The notes: a model not told the origin generated them from the letters alone. Counted from the first letter of the stretch, positions 42,791 through 52,929 are shown. The stretch: DNA of 64,000 bases from Lachnoclostridium edouardi (GCF_900240245.1 NZ_OESQ01000001.1:1255672-1319671), one strand, 5' to 3'. Made by a program: numbers and translations.

Positions 42791-44485
42791 TTAATTCCGG
42801 CTAATATTCCCTTTCTCCTGCTGTCCTGTAAATGCAATTCCCACTGCCAGCAGAGTCCAGAAAGCCGGTGTAACCGCCGGCAGGTCAATATTTACAATCG
42901 CCTGTCCCGCGTAGGAAGCGCACCCAAAAAAGCAGGCTGTAACCCACGGATTTTTCCAGGCCTTTTTAATCATACAGACGCCTGAGGAAATTAAAAATAC
43001 CAGGTAAGTAATTAACCCTGCCGCTCCTATGGTAACTAAATACTGAAGATATGCGTTGTGTACGCTGTCGTAAATCCTATTGTATGTTTCGTACATTTTA
43101 TTCGCTGTTTCTCCAGTATAATTTACTGCCATAATTCCAAAGGTATCAGCTCCGTACCCAAATATCTTATGAAGAAACGGCTGCTGATTATAAAGCTCCA
43201 TAGCATACCTCCAGGCATACCCTCTGGCTGTCCCCCAATCATCATCAAAAATCAGATAGTTGGCCATGGCGCCGTATCTTTCCTGATGACCCCAAAAGTT
43301 GGCGTCACAGACTATAATTGTCATAGCCGCCACTGCAGCTACTACTACGCCGGCCCAAATTCTCTTTGGAAGCTTTCCCACTGCGTCCTGCCCTTCTCCT
43401 ATTACAATCTCGCTGGAACCAGAAAGCAGCTTTTTAATATCTACTTTTTTTGACTCCATGTAATGAGCGGCTGCGGCAGCAATCCAGAGAGCGGCAGCTA
43501 AAAATGTAGTGCCCTTAAAATGACCTACATATTTTGCCAGACTGTCTAAACCAATAACCTGCCCATACTCAATCCCCTTCATTGTAACATCCAGAATTCC
43601 CAGCACACGGATAATGGTTAATGTAGTAGCCAAAAGCACCACATATCTTTTTATTCCCTTTTTGCTGTTAAAAGCATAAAACGGCAGAAATCCAAAGACA
43701 ACAGCCATAGCAATATAGAAGTTATCGCTGATGCCTGTAATTCCTCCGGCAATAGCAATAGCTACGCTGATGTAATACCAAATCAGGCCTTTCTTTGTTC
43801 TGGCTGATACAAAAAGCACTGCGGACACGCCTAGAATCAGGGCCACAAAAGCAGTGTAAGTATTAATATTTCCAAAGGTGGACGTAAATATATCCCACTG
43901 ATCTGGATTCACTCTCGTCTTAAAGTGAAGAATATCCAGGCGGAAATAATCTGTAATTCCAAATATACATGCCAAATTTCCTGCTGCCAGGAAAATATCC
44001 AGATACCATTTTTTAAATTCCAGAAAACGGCTGATTAAAAAGAAGCTGAGCCCGTAGATGCACAGCAGAAATGAGCCTGAATAACGGCCCTCATTTCCCC
44101 ACACTGACTCGTATAAATACTCAGATTGTACGGAGGAGATCACTGCTGACAGCATAAAAGCAAGGAGGGCAATATCATAAACATGAAATGTATTTTTCCA
44201 GTTTTTAGGCGCAAAGGCAGAAAAAAAGTTCTTCGTATTTTCTCCCTTTACCTCCACCTTATCAATAAACATAAAAATCAGCCCCGCTGCCAGGCAGAGA
44301 GCTCCTGCGGCTACTATCACAACCCAATAGAAGCGGTATTTTGCTCTTAAAATATCAAAATAATAATCTTGCACAAAAAGAGGGTATACAAACAGCAAAA
44401 GCACTGCCGTCACTTCCATTATTTTGGCCATCATATGACTGCCGGCGTTTCTTATATCCTCTTTTTTATTAACAGACTTGGCCAT
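42791..44485 (-). CDS. O-antigen ligase/polymerase-like membrane protein
   Basis: 564 residues with about 12 membrane helices. The large outside loop before the last helices has WRYAMELYNQQPFLHKIFGYGADTF and DSVHNAYLQYLVTIGAAGL; the R-x(n)-G-x-G and H-N-x-x-L-Q blocks are the signature of the Wzy_C/WaaL family, which ligates or polymerises polyprenyl-linked glycans outside the cell. It is longer than usual. Although next to the glycan operon, it is separated by a terminator and has higher GC, so it may serve a different glycan or the same one from a housekeeping position. Confidence 0.82.
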   Translation of the reverse strand: MAKSVNKKEDIRNAGSHMMAKIMEVTAVLLLFVYPLFVQDYYFDILRAKYRFYWVVIVAAGALCLAAGLIFMFIDKVEVKGENTKNFFSAFAPKNWKNTFHVYDIALLAFMLSAVISSVQSEYLYESVWGNEGRYSGSFLLCIYGLSFFLISRFLEFKKWYLDIFLAAGNLACIFGITDYFRLDILHFKTRVNPDQWDIFTSTFGNINTYTAFVALILGVSAVLFVSARTKKGLIWYYISVAIAIAGGITGISDNFYIAMAVVFGFLPFYAFNSKKGIKRYVVLLATTLTIIRVLGILDVTMKGIEYGQVIGLDSLAKYVGHFKGTTFLAAALWIAAAAAHYMESKKVDIKKLLSGSSEIVIGEGQDAVGKLPKRIWAGVVVAAVAAMTIIVCDANFWGHQERYGAMANYLIFDDDWGTARGYAWRYAMELYNQQPFLHKIFGYGADTFGIMAVNYTGETANKMYETYNRIYDSVHNAYLQYLVTIGAAGLITYLVFLISSGVCMIKKAWKNPWVTACFFGCASYAGQAIVNIDLPAVTPAFWTLLAVGIAFTGQQEKGNISRN

Positions 44486-44526
44486 TACACTTTAACTCCT
44501 TACTCTACTTTTCTTTCCTTTTATCT

Positions 44527-45000
44527 TCACCGGCGGTTTCTCCATAAAAGCCAGACAATAATCAGAATTAAGCCAATAGGAGACAGCAGCAGAGAAAATA
44601 CGCCTCCCACCACGGCAATCACTAACATTACAACAAGAATCAGAATCAAAGCCCCGGCTAATTTCCAGTACCATTTATTTAAATTATATACATGAAATGT
44701 GTTGTCACTATGAGTCTCTCTTCTGCTTTCTGAATACTCAGCAGAACCTCCTCCATACACATCGCCTTCCGGACCTCTTCTCTCAAAGGTCTGTCCGGCA
44801 GCTTCTGAGGCATCGATAATTGTTTTGGCAATAATTCTGGGGCCGCCCAGCTCTTCTATAATATTCTGGGCCGTTCTTCCCTTTCTCATCTCAGCTGTAA
44901 TATATTGGTCATAATACTGTACATTTTCCTGTATCAGTCCTTCGGGCACTTCTCCTGCCAGGGCCTCCCTCAAGGTCTGCAGAAATTCCTCTTTACTCAT
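44527..45000 (-). CDS. DUF1700-type membrane protein
   Basis: 157 residues. The N-terminal 60 residues (MSKEEFLQTLREALAGEVPE, YYDQYI, IIEELGGPRIIAKTI) are the helical DUF1700/HAAS domain, found in proteins often paired with PadR-like regulators. A Gly/Ser-rich linker follows, then two membrane helices (about 112-132 and 134-152). No PadR gene is present here. It lies 41 bp upstream of the ligase-like gene on the same strand and may be co-transcribed. Confidence 0.82.
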   Translation of the reverse strand: MSKEEFLQTLREALAGEVPEGLIQENVQYYDQYITAEMRKGRTAQNIIEELGGPRIIAKTIIDASEAAGQTFERRGPEGDVYGGGSAEYSESRRETHSDNTFHVYNLNKWYWKLAGALILILVVMLVIAVVGGVFSLLLSPIGLILIIVWLLWRNRR

Positions 45001-45120
45001 TCAAATCTCCTTTATGAATTATGCAGGCTGCATATTAAGCCTTTTTTCAACACAATAAATTTATAATATCACAGCCTGCTACAATTATCCATTAAGTTTT
45101 TCTGAATATTATTCCCTTAT

Positions 45121-47055
45121 TTACACCAGTTCTTTTATAACTCCGGCCCTGTAAGCGGCTACCAGTTCTTTCAGATCACTGATTCTTTCTGCAATGTCCT
45201 TCCCCAGGTCAGTGTCAGCCACTCTGATTCTGTTGGCCATTTTTTCTGTGATATAAACCTTTGGCGTATTTTCTTTATTAGGCATAAAAGGCTTGTGCTC
45301 CGCCAGGGCCAGATGATTAGAATTATATATTAAAGTATATCCTGCGATTCCCGTTTTACTCTGATAAGCTTTAGAAAGACCTCCGTCTATAATATACAGC
45401 TTTCCTCCGGCTTTTACTGGTTTTTCCCCATCCTTTATTTTTACAGGCACATGGCCGTTAATAATATGGGACCCTTCTCTGGACAGGCCGAATTCCTCCA
45501 GAATCTGACCGCAGTATTTTTCTTCTACGCTAAGGCGGTAATACGGGTTCATATTCTCCTTATGAGTAGACTTGTCTGCAATAAAATAATGTTCAAAGGT
45601 GGCCATTCTGTCTTTTCCAAACACAGGCGACTTAGCGCCGCACCACAAATACCACATAAAGTCGCCGGCATCCTCTTTCTCTTTGTCGCCGTCAGGCAGA
45701 AAATATGCTTTTTTAATCTGTTTTTCAATACAGTCCATCAGGCTTTTTCCATACTGCGCTTTGCCGTCAAACATCATTTCCTCAAAGCTTCCATCCTCCT
45801 TCATAGGAATGCAGCCGTGATATAAAAGATTGGAGTTGTAACATTTATATAAGCTGCCGTGGGTGTAAAGGAAATTAATATGGCGGTGCAGCAGCTCGCT
45901 GTGGCGGAAAGAAACAACTAAGGTGTGCATAAGCTCTTCCTCTTCCTTTGTCAGTTTCAAAGGATTCTTAGGATCCACAGTAGGAAAAGCTTTATCTGTG
46001 AGAGCGTATGTTTTCCCCTCTAATGTTACAGTTCCCCTCTCATAATCCACTGCCTCTAAAAGCAGACGGTCCTCCATTTTATACTCCGGATGGCGCTTAA
46101 TAATCTGGCCTTCTACTTTAAACTGGATCATGGCAATAGCCTTGTGCATTTTCGCAGCCAGTCCTGGGTCCACTGCGTCGTATATATTTTCATCCAGAAT
46201 TTTAGGGGAAAATTTTTCACAGGGATCGTCTCTGTATACATGGGCTGCAAACATGGAAAGAGGCCTTAGGTTAATGCCGTACCCGTCCTCCAGCACGTCA
46301 AAGCTGTTGTAGCTGATAGCAATTCTCAGCACATTGCAGATACAGGCAGGATTTCCTGTGGCAGCGCCCATCCAGGAGATATCGTGATTGCCCCACTGAA
46401 TATCCACGTCGTGAAAATTCATCAGCTCCTTCATAATAATATCTGCCCTGGGGCCTCTGTCGAAAATATCCCCTATAATATGCAGGCTGTCAATGGTCAG
46501 GTTCTGAATCAGGTGGCATAAAGCTACAATAAACTTGTCCGCAGCATCTATTTCTATCATAGAATGAATAATTTCGCTGTAGTAAACGTCTTTATTATAA
46601 TCCCTGTAATCTACATGAAGCAGCTCGTCAATAATATATGCGAACTCTTTAGGCATTTTTTTTCGGACCTTGGAACGTGTATATTTGGAAGAAACCAGAC
46701 GGCAAATCTGCACCAGCCGATAAATGATAATTTTCTTCCATTCATCTGTTGCCTTGCCTTGATGTGTATACTTACTTAGAAATCTTTCTGGATAATAAAT
46801 CAGATTAGCCAGCTCCATCTGCTCATCTTCAGAAATAATGTGGCCAAAGGTATCGTTAATCTTTTCACGGATAATTCCGGAAGCGCTTCTTAAAAGATGG
46901 ACAAACGCCTCATATTCTCCGTGGAGATCACTGAAAAAATACTCCGTCCCCTTAGGCAGCCCCAGAATGGCCGTCAGGTTAATGATCTCACTGGAAGCCA
47001 TTTTCACACTTGGAAACTCCCTTGCAAGCAGCTTCAAATACGCTAAATCCCTCAT
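45121..47055 (-). CDS. fbp: Class III fructose-1,6-bisphosphatase
   Basis: 644 residues, the normal length of Firmicute class III FBPase. The metallophosphoesterase motifs are clear: FSDLHGEYEAF near 43, IGDIFDRGPRADI near 193 and WGNHDISWMGAA near 220, with INGHVPVK near 525. It hydrolyses fructose 1,6-bisphosphate to fructose 6-phosphate in gluconeogenesis and needs manganese in studied members. It is transcribed alone, away from the metallo-hydrolase gene. The ribosome site is AAGGAGAAG. Confidence 0.95.
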   Translation of the reverse strand: MRDLAYLKLLAREFPSVKMASSEIINLTAILGLPKGTEYFFSDLHGEYEAFVHLLRSASGIIREKINDTFGHIISEDEQMELANLIYYPERFLSKYTHQGKATDEWKKIIIYRLVQICRLVSSKYTRSKVRKKMPKEFAYIIDELLHVDYRDYNKDVYYSEIIHSMIEIDAADKFIVALCHLIQNLTIDSLHIIGDIFDRGPRADIIMKELMNFHDVDIQWGNHDISWMGAATGNPACICNVLRIAISYNSFDVLEDGYGINLRPLSMFAAHVYRDDPCEKFSPKILDENIYDAVDPGLAAKMHKAIAMIQFKVEGQIIKRHPEYKMEDRLLLEAVDYERGTVTLEGKTYALTDKAFPTVDPKNPLKLTKEEEELMHTLVVSFRHSELLHRHINFLYTHGSLYKCYNSNLLYHGCIPMKEDGSFEEMMFDGKAQYGKSLMDCIEKQIKKAYFLPDGDKEKEDAGDFMWYLWCGAKSPVFGKDRMATFEHYFIADKSTHKENMNPYYRLSVEEKYCGQILEEFGLSREGSHIINGHVPVKIKDGEKPVKAGGKLYIIDGGLSKAYQSKTGIAGYTLIYNSNHLALAEHKPFMPNKENTPKVYITEKMANRIRVADTDLGKDIAERISDLKELVAAYRAGVIKELV

Positions 47056-47194
47056 AATACTTCTCCTTTAAAACAAACCCCTTTTACTGTTTTTTAAGTT
47101 GCATTTCTGCAGAAAATATAGTACCATGGGTTCATCATAGCACACTTTCCTGCAAATGGAAAGTTTTACAATTTATACACTGGGAGGAAGTAAA

Positions 47195-47998
47195 ATGGAA
47201 CAGCTTTACGTGTTGGGCACAGGCTACGCCACAGCGACGCACTGTTATAATACCTGCTTTGCCATTAAAGACGAGGAAGATTATTTTCTGGTTGATACAG
47301 GAGGCGGCAATGGTATTTTAAAAATTTTGGAAGATATGAAAATAGATACTGCCAGAATTCATCATATTTTTATTACCCATGAGCACACAGATCACATTTT
47401 AGGTATTGTCTGGCTGATCCGTGTAATTGCCACAAGAATGAAAAAGGGCACTTATGAAGGCGATTTAAATATTTACTGCCACGAAGATTTAGTAGATACA
47501 ATTACAACGATCTGCCGTTTAACTGTTCAGGGCAAGTTTTTCAAAATGATTGGAGAGCGCATTCATCTGATTCCGGTAAAAGACGGGGAGACCTGTCATA
47601 TTTTGGATTATGACATTACATTTTTTGATATTCTTTCCACCAAAGCAAAACAGTACGGATTTACTACTGTTCTCAGAAACGGCAAAAAGCTGACCTGCGC
47701 AGGGGACGAGCCTTATAATCCTGACTGCTTTCAGTATGTGGAGGGAAGCTGCTGGCTGCTTCACGAGGCATTTTGCCTTTACGGGGACAGAGATAAGTTC
47801 CAACCCTATGAAAAGCATCACAGCACAGTAAAGGAAGCCTGTGAGCTGGCGGAGTCCATGCATATTCCTAATCTGGTGCTGTGGCACACAGAGGATAAAA
47901 ATATCTCTGACAGAAAACGGCTTTACACAGCAGAGGGCAGAGAATACTACCACGGTAACTTATATGTGCCGGACGACGGGGAAATCTTAGATTTATAA
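47195..47998 (+). CDS. MBL-fold metallo-hydrolase, RNase Z-like
   Basis: 267 residues from the ATG at 47195, which follows GGGAGGAAG; the frame is open 13 codons further upstream. The metal-binding HEHTDH motif (ITHEHTDHILG) lies near residue 64 and further His residues near 200 (LLHEAF) and 245 (LWHTED) complete a dinuclear site. The layout resembles the RNase Z / arylsulfatase branch of the superfamily, but it lacks a clear exosite arm, so its substrate is unknown. It has its own terminator. Confidence 0.85.
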   Translation: MEQLYVLGTGYATATHCYNTCFAIKDEEDYFLVDTGGGNGILKILEDMKIDTARIHHIFITHEHTDHILGIVWLIRVIATRMKKGTYEGDLNIYCHEDLVDTITTICRLTVQGKFFKMIGERIHLIPVKDGETCHILDYDITFFDILSTKAKQYGFTTVLRNGKKLTCAGDEPYNPDCFQYVEGSCWLLHEAFCLYGDRDKFQPYEKHHSTVKEACELAESMHIPNLVLWHTEDKNISDRKRLYTAEGREYYHGNLYVPDDGEILDL

Positions 47999-48002
47999 TC
48001 CA

Positions 48003-48039
48003 TACAGCGGGACAATATTTTTATCTGTTCCGCTGTATT
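48003..48039 (+). terminator. Terminator after the metallo-hydrolase gene
   Basis: ATACAGCGG and CCGCTGTAT form a 9-bp stem around an AT-rich loop, followed by TTTTTC, directly after the stop codon. Confidence 0.82.
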
Positions 48040-48041
48040 TT

Positions 48042-48150
48042 TCTTCTGTTGTCTTTTACTTCTATTGTCTTTTTCTTCTATTGTCTTTTTCTTCTGCTGC
48101 CTTTTTCTTCTGCTGCCCTTTCTTCTTCTGCTATTTTCTTCTATTTTCAT
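48042..48150 (+). repeat. Pyrimidine-rich tandem repeat
   Basis: About six imperfect copies of a 15-16-bp unit, TTTTTCTTCTATTGTC or TTTTTCTTCTGCTGCC, fill the gap between the terminator and the M23 peptidase gene. One strand is almost all C and T. It has no visible gene; a minus-strand frame across it is a by-product of the repeat. Confidence 0.8.
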
Positions 48151-48204
48151 ATATTCAGGCATATCTTATAAACAGCATTGTATTACTGTTCTGGAGGTAT
48201 GAAT

Positions 48205-49317
48205 ATGTTTCAGAAAATAAAAGAACTGGCAAAAAAATTCTGTCTGACACAGCTTTTTTCAGCTCCAGCTTTCATTTTAGCCGAGGCAGCTGTACTTATC
48301 CTTCTTCTCCTTTTCCTGCTGCCCCCGTCTTTCCTTTCATCTGTCCTTGTTCCCGTTTCTATGGAAAACAAATTGTATGCCAAATCCACCTCCTCAGAAG
48401 CAGAGAAATATATTAAGTGGGTGGATTTTAATGTAACCGCGGAGGCTATGCAGACTGCTTTCCGCTATGATGTAAACAGCATTCAGGAGGATATTCATGT
48501 TAACTGGGTAGACCTGCTTTCCTACTTAGGAGCCAAGTATGGCGGTGATTTTTCTCTGTACAAAAGCAAGGATATGGAACTGCTGGTTCAAAGACTGAAA
48601 GACGGGGAGACAATAGAATCCCTTACTAAAGATATGAAATATTACAATTATTACCGGGAAGCATATGGAGCCGTTCTGGACAATCTGGTGGGAACTCACA
48701 AAATTCAGGTTCCTTCCTCTAAGGAGGAGGAAGGTCCTGTGTGGGTGACAAAATACGGTTTAAAAGGCTTTTCGCCTATTGCCAAATCCTTTCCCTACAG
48801 CGATTTTGACGACTTTGGCACAGCCAGAAGCTATGGCTTTAAAAGGCAGCATCTAGGCCACGACATGATGGGCCAGGTAGGCACGCCTGTAATTGCTGTT
48901 GAATCTGGTTATGTGGAGGCTTTAGGCTGGAATCAATATGGGGGATGGAGAATAGGAATCAGAAGCTTTGACAAAAAGAGATATTACTATTACGCCCACC
49001 TGCGCAAAAACTATCCTTATCAAAGTAATTTAAAGGAGGGCAGTATTGTTCAGGCCGGGGATGTAATCGGATATTTAGGCCGAACCGGCTACAGCACAAA
49101 AGAAAATACAAATAATATTGAGCAGCCCCACCTTCATTTTGGAATCCAGCTAATATTTAACGAATCCCAAAAGGAAGGCAACAACGAAATCTGGATCAAC
49201 TGTTATGAACTGGTAAAATTCCTTTCCTTAAACCGCTGCCAGGTGTATAAGGTGGAGGGCACAAAGGAATGGAAACGGGTATATGAAATAGAAGATCCGT
49301 CTAGGGCTGCTTATTAA
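48205..49317 (+). CDS. Membrane-anchored M23 metallopeptidase
   Basis: 370 residues from the ATG at 48205, which has GGAGG 7 bases upstream. A single membrane helix (about 24-48) anchors the protein with its body outside. The C-terminal half is an M23 (LytM-type) domain: RQHLGHDMMG holds the first zinc His and Asp, and QPHLHFGIQ the second H-x-H. Such enzymes cut peptide cross-links of the cell wall. The domain between (about 60-190) is unrecognised. Its stop is 4 bp from the end of the opposing DUF1015 gene. Confidence 0.88.
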   Translation: MFQKIKELAKKFCLTQLFSAPAFILAEAAVLILLLLFLLPPSFLSSVLVPVSMENKLYAKSTSSEAEKYIKWVDFNVTAEAMQTAFRYDVNSIQEDIHVNWVDLLSYLGAKYGGDFSLYKSKDMELLVQRLKDGETIESLTKDMKYYNYYREAYGAVLDNLVGTHKIQVPSSKEEEGPVWVTKYGLKGFSPIAKSFPYSDFDDFGTARSYGFKRQHLGHDMMGQVGTPVIAVESGYVEALGWNQYGGWRIGIRSFDKKRYYYYAHLRKNYPYQSNLKEGSIVQAGDVIGYLGRTGYSTKENTNNIEQPHLHFGIQLIFNESQKEGNNEIWINCYELVKFLSLNRCQVYKVEGTKEWKRVYEIEDPSRAAY

Positions 49318-49321
49318 TTAT

Positions 49322-50575
49322 TTATGATTCACTTAACTTATGTATAAATAGGCCGCTTCTCAGCTTAGGCTCAAACCAGGTAGATTTAGGAGGCATTAAA
49401 AGCCCTGCATCCGCTACTGCCAGAAGCTCTCCAATAGAAGTTGGATACATGGAAAAAGCAGCTGTCATATCCTTAGAAACTCTTTTTTCCAGCTCTCCCA
49501 GTCCTCGGATTCCTCCTACAAAGTCAATCCTTTTATCTGTTCTGGGGTCTTTAATTCCCAGCACAGGCCTTAAAAGGTATTCCTCCAGAATCCACACGTC
49601 CAACCCTTTTACCGGATCGTCTGATAAGGTTTCTTCTTTGGCCGTCAGTTTATACCATTTTCCGTCCACCAGCATCCCGAAGGTTCCCTTTTTTTCCGGA
49701 GAATAAGGGGAAATCCCCTGCTCTCCCACCTTTAAAACTGTAAAATGCTCCTCTGCCTTTTTTAAAAATTCTTCCGGAGTAAAGCCGTTTAAATCCTTTA
49801 CTACCCGATTATAAGGCAGAATCATCAGCTGATCGTCTGGAAACAGTACAGACAGGAAAAAATTATATGGTTCTTCTCCTGTATAATCAGGGTTTTCCCG
49901 GCGGCGTTTTAAGCCTACTTTAACTGCTGACGCGGCTCTGTGGTGGCCGTCTGCAATGTAGGTTGCCGGCACCCTTTCAAAGGCCTCAGCCACTGCCTGA
50001 ACCATCTGCAGATCCTCAATTTTCCAAACTCTATGGCCGATTCCGTCTTCTGAAACAAAGTCATATACAGGATCTGCTTTCACAGCTGTGCTCACCAGCC
50101 TGTCAAGCTCCATTGTAGCTCTGTAAGCCAGGAAAATAGGGCCTGTGTGGGCGTCTGTTATGTCCACATGGCGGATTCTGTCCAATTCCTTCTCTTCCCT
50201 GGTGTTTTCATGCTTTTTGATCACACTGCTTAAATAGTCGTCTATAGCGGAACAGCCTACAATTCCTGTCTGCGATCTGCCGTCCATAGTCAGCTCATAT
50301 ACATAGTAGCATTCCATTAAATCCTGAATGAAGGTTCCATCCTTTACCCTTGCCTCTAAAAGCTCCCTGGCTTTTTCATAAACCTGAAGGTCATAAGTAT
50401 CTACCTCATCTGGAAACTGGGTTTCCGCCCTGTCAATATTTAGAAAAGACAGGGGGTTCTTCTTTACCTCTTCGCAGGCCTCTTTTCTGTTATACACGTC
50501 ATAGGGCAAAGCAGCTACTTTAGAAGCAACGGCTGCAGCCGGCCGAATGCCCCGAAATGGTTTTACAATCGCCAT
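49322..50575 (-). CDS. DUF1015 family protein
   Basis: 417 residues matching DUF1015 over the full length: VKPFRGIRPA at the start, ALPYDVYNRKEA, and ADGHHRAASAV near 216, the conserved H-H-R motif. The family commonly lies beside serine biosynthesis genes in Clostridia, as here, where it follows serA by 11 bp. Its biochemical role has not been settled to my knowledge. It is the last gene of the amino acid unit. Confidence 0.9.
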   Translation of the reverse strand: MAIVKPFRGIRPAAAVASKVAALPYDVYNRKEACEEVKKNPLSFLNIDRAETQFPDEVDTYDLQVYEKARELLEARVKDGTFIQDLMECYYVYELTMDGRSQTGIVGCSAIDDYLSSVIKKHENTREEKELDRIRHVDITDAHTGPIFLAYRATMELDRLVSTAVKADPVYDFVSEDGIGHRVWKIEDLQMVQAVAEAFERVPATYIADGHHRAASAVKVGLKRRRENPDYTGEEPYNFFLSVLFPDDQLMILPYNRVVKDLNGFTPEEFLKKAEEHFTVLKVGEQGISPYSPEKKGTFGMLVDGKWYKLTAKEETLSDDPVKGLDVWILEEYLLRPVLGIKDPRTDKRIDFVGGIRGLGELEKRVSKDMTAAFSMYPTSIGELLAVADAGLLMPPKSTWFEPKLRSGLFIHKLSES

Positions 50576-50586
50576 ATCCTTTCTCC

Positions 50587-51747
50587 TTAAAGTACACGTA
50601 CTCTCAGCACTCCTGTAATACTGTTCAGCTTTTCTACCACTGATTCCTCCGGCTTCTGCTCTAAATCCAGCAAGGTATAAGCGTATTTATCACGGCTCTT
50701 GTTTGTCATATCTGAAATATTTATGTTTTCAGAAGCCAATGTGCTGGAAATTTGTCCGATCATATTAGGAATATTGCGGTGAAGCACAGCTACGCGGCTG
50801 GCTGATTTTTTCACGCCCATATCGCAGGCCGGAAAGTTTACTGAGTTTTTAATATTTCCGTTTTCCAGGTAATCCATCAACTGCTCTACAGCCATTTTGG
50901 CGCAGTTATCCTCAGATTCCTCTGTGGAAGCTCCCAGATGAGGAATTACAATAGTACCGGCCATATTAGCTGACTTAGGATTAGGGAAATCTGTTACGTA
51001 TTTCTTCACTTTTCCGCTGTTTAAAGCCTCCGCCATATCATCATCATTTACCAGCAGATCTCTTGCAAAGTTCAGAATTACAACTCCGTCCTTCATCTCT
51101 TTCATAGTTTCTTTATTAATCATGCCCTTTGTAGAATCCAGCAAAGGCACGTGAACTGTAATATAGTCGCACTCCTGATAAATAGTGTCTACAGAAGTAA
51201 TATGCTTTACGCTTCTGGAAAGCATCCAGGCTGCGTTTACAGAAATAAACGGATCATATCCGTAAACCTCCATTCCCAACCCGGCGGCGGCGTTGGCTAC
51301 CTCTGCTCCAATAGCGCCTAAACCGATTACTCCCAGCTTTTTGCCTTTAATCTCATTTCCTGCAAAAGCCTTTTTACCTTTTTCCACTGTCTTGGCAATA
51401 TTAGGGTCGTCTTTAATAGACTGGCACCATGTAATGCCTCCTACAATATCTCTGGATGCTAAAAGCAGGCCTGCCACAGCCAATTCCTTTACTCCGTTGG
51501 CATTGGCCCCCGGAGTGTTAAATACTACAACGCCTTCTTCTGCACATTTTTCCAGAGGAATATTGTTTACTCCTGCTCCTGCTCTGGCAACAGCCATTAA
51601 GGTATCAGGCAACTCCATCTCGTGCATAGCCGCGCTTCTCACCAGCACGCCCTCTGCCTCTTCCATGTGATCTGTAAGGCTGTAATCCTCTGTAAGAAGA
51701 TCTGTTCCATATTTTGAAATTCCATTTAAGCAGTATATCTTTTTCAT
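50587..51747 (-). CDS. serA: D-3-phosphoglycerate dehydrogenase
   Basis: 386 residues. NAD-binding glycines are in VIGLGAIGAEVANAA, the substrate Arg in NFARDLLVND and the catalytic His in IPHLGAST. A C-terminal ACT domain (about 315-386, NIPNMIGQISSTL) usually gives feedback control by serine. It catalyses the first step of serine synthesis and lies 25 bp after serC, the next step. Confidence 0.94.
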   Translation of the reverse strand: MKKIYCLNGISKYGTDLLTEDYSLTDHMEEAEGVLVRSAAMHEMELPDTLMAVARAGAGVNNIPLEKCAEEGVVVFNTPGANANGVKELAVAGLLLASRDIVGGITWCQSIKDDPNIAKTVEKGKKAFAGNEIKGKKLGVIGLGAIGAEVANAAAGLGMEVYGYDPFISVNAAWMLSRSVKHITSVDTIYQECDYITVHVPLLDSTKGMINKETMKEMKDGVVILNFARDLLVNDDDMAEALNSGKVKKYVTDFPNPKSANMAGTIVIPHLGASTEESEDNCAKMAVEQLMDYLENGNIKNSVNFPACDMGVKKSASRVAVLHRNIPNMIGQISSTLASENINISDMTNKSRDKYAYTLLDLEQKPEESVVEKLNSITGVLRVRVL

Positions 51748-51772
51748 ACTTTCCTCCTCTTACTATCACCTA

Positions 51773-52855
51773 TCAGCCGTTTGCCTTCTCAAAATCCCTC
51801 ATAAAGTCTACCAGGGCGATTACTCCCTCCATAGGCATAGCGTTGTAAATGCTGGCTCTCATGCCGCCCACAGTTCTGTATCCCTTTAAGTTTTCCAGTC
51901 CTAAGGCCTTAGCCTCTTTTATAAACTTAGCGTCCAGATCAGGATTTCCTGTTACAAAAGGCACGTTCATAAGAGAGCGGTCTTTTTTTACAACTGTGCC
52001 TGTAAACATTTGGCTCTGATCCAGGTAGTCGTAAAGAATCGCCGCCTTTTTCTCATTATAAGCCTTCATAGCCTCCAGGCCGCCTCTCTGCTTCAGCCAC
52101 TGAAATACCTTGCCGCAAATATAAATACCGTAAGTTGGAGGTGTGTTGTACAGGGAATTGGCGTCTACATGAGTTTTATATTTCAGCATAGTAGGCGTGC
52201 CCGGAAGTACGTCGTCCCTGATTAAGTCGTCTCTGATAATTACAATTACAGTTCCTGCGGGGCCGATATTTTTCTGAACGCCTCCATATACAATGGCGTA
52301 TTTAGAAACATCAATAGGCTCTGAGAGGAAACAGGAGGATATATCTGCAACCAGATCTTTCCCCTTTGTGTCCGGCAGCTCATGGTAAGCAGTTCCGAAA
52401 ACAGTGTTATTCTGGCAGATATACACATAGTCTGCATCCGGTGAAACAGGCAGATCTGTCAAGTCAGGAATATATGTAAACATTTTGTCTTCGCTGGAGG
52501 CAATGGCGTTAGCCTTTCCAAAAAGCTTTGCTTCCTGATAAGCCTTTTTGGCCCACTGTCCAGTAATAATATAATCAGCCACACGGTTTTTCATCAGATT
52601 CATAGGGATCATAGCAAATTGTGTGGAAGCTCCGCCCTGAAGAAACAAAACCTTGTAATTATCCGGAATGTTCATCAGCTCTCTTAAATCTGCAATGGCC
52701 TGATTGTGAATTTCCTCGTACATTTTAGAACGGTGGCTCATTTCCATAACGGACATGCCGCAGCCCTTATAGTCCAGCATCTCTTCTGCTGCCTCTTGTA
52801 ATACTGCCTCCGGCAAGGTAGCCGGTCCGGCAGAAAAATTATAAATCCTGCTCAT
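51773..52855 (-). CDS. serC: Phosphoserine aminotransferase
   Basis: 360 residues from the ATG at 52855, which has GAGGAGG 6 bases upstream; a TTG five codons earlier is not needed. The start IYNFSAGPATLPEAVLQEA and the PLP lysine in VYGGVQKNIGPAG are characteristic, as is GGMRASIYNAMP near the end. It converts 3-phosphohydroxypyruvate to phosphoserine with glutamate and may also serve in vitamin B6 synthesis. Confidence 0.95.
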   Translation of the reverse strand: MSRIYNFSAGPATLPEAVLQEAAEEMLDYKGCGMSVMEMSHRSKMYEEIHNQAIADLRELMNIPDNYKVLFLQGGASTQFAMIPMNLMKNRVADYIITGQWAKKAYQEAKLFGKANAIASSEDKMFTYIPDLTDLPVSPDADYVYICQNNTVFGTAYHELPDTKGKDLVADISSCFLSEPIDVSKYAIVYGGVQKNIGPAGTVIVIIRDDLIRDDVLPGTPTMLKYKTHVDANSLYNTPPTYGIYICGKVFQWLKQRGGLEAMKAYNEKKAAILYDYLDQSQMFTGTVVKKDRSLMNVPFVTGNPDLDAKFIKEAKALGLENLKGYRTVGGMRASIYNAMPMEGVIALVDFMRDFEKANG

Positions 52856-52929
52856 TTTATTCCTCCTCAATTATAATCTTTGAAAACCAGACACTTTTAT
52901 TTCTATGCCTGACAGCCTGACCTTTATTT

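Noticed and set aside
44527..45000. PadR-type two-gene regulator system with the DUF1700 protein
   Set aside because: DUF1700 genes often pair with padR, but no such gene lies on either side here.
47947..48162. Minus-strand reading frame rich in Lys, Arg and Gln
   Set aside because: It is the reverse of the CT-rich tandem repeat and overlaps the 3' end of the metallo-hydrolase gene and its terminator. No ribosome site supports it.
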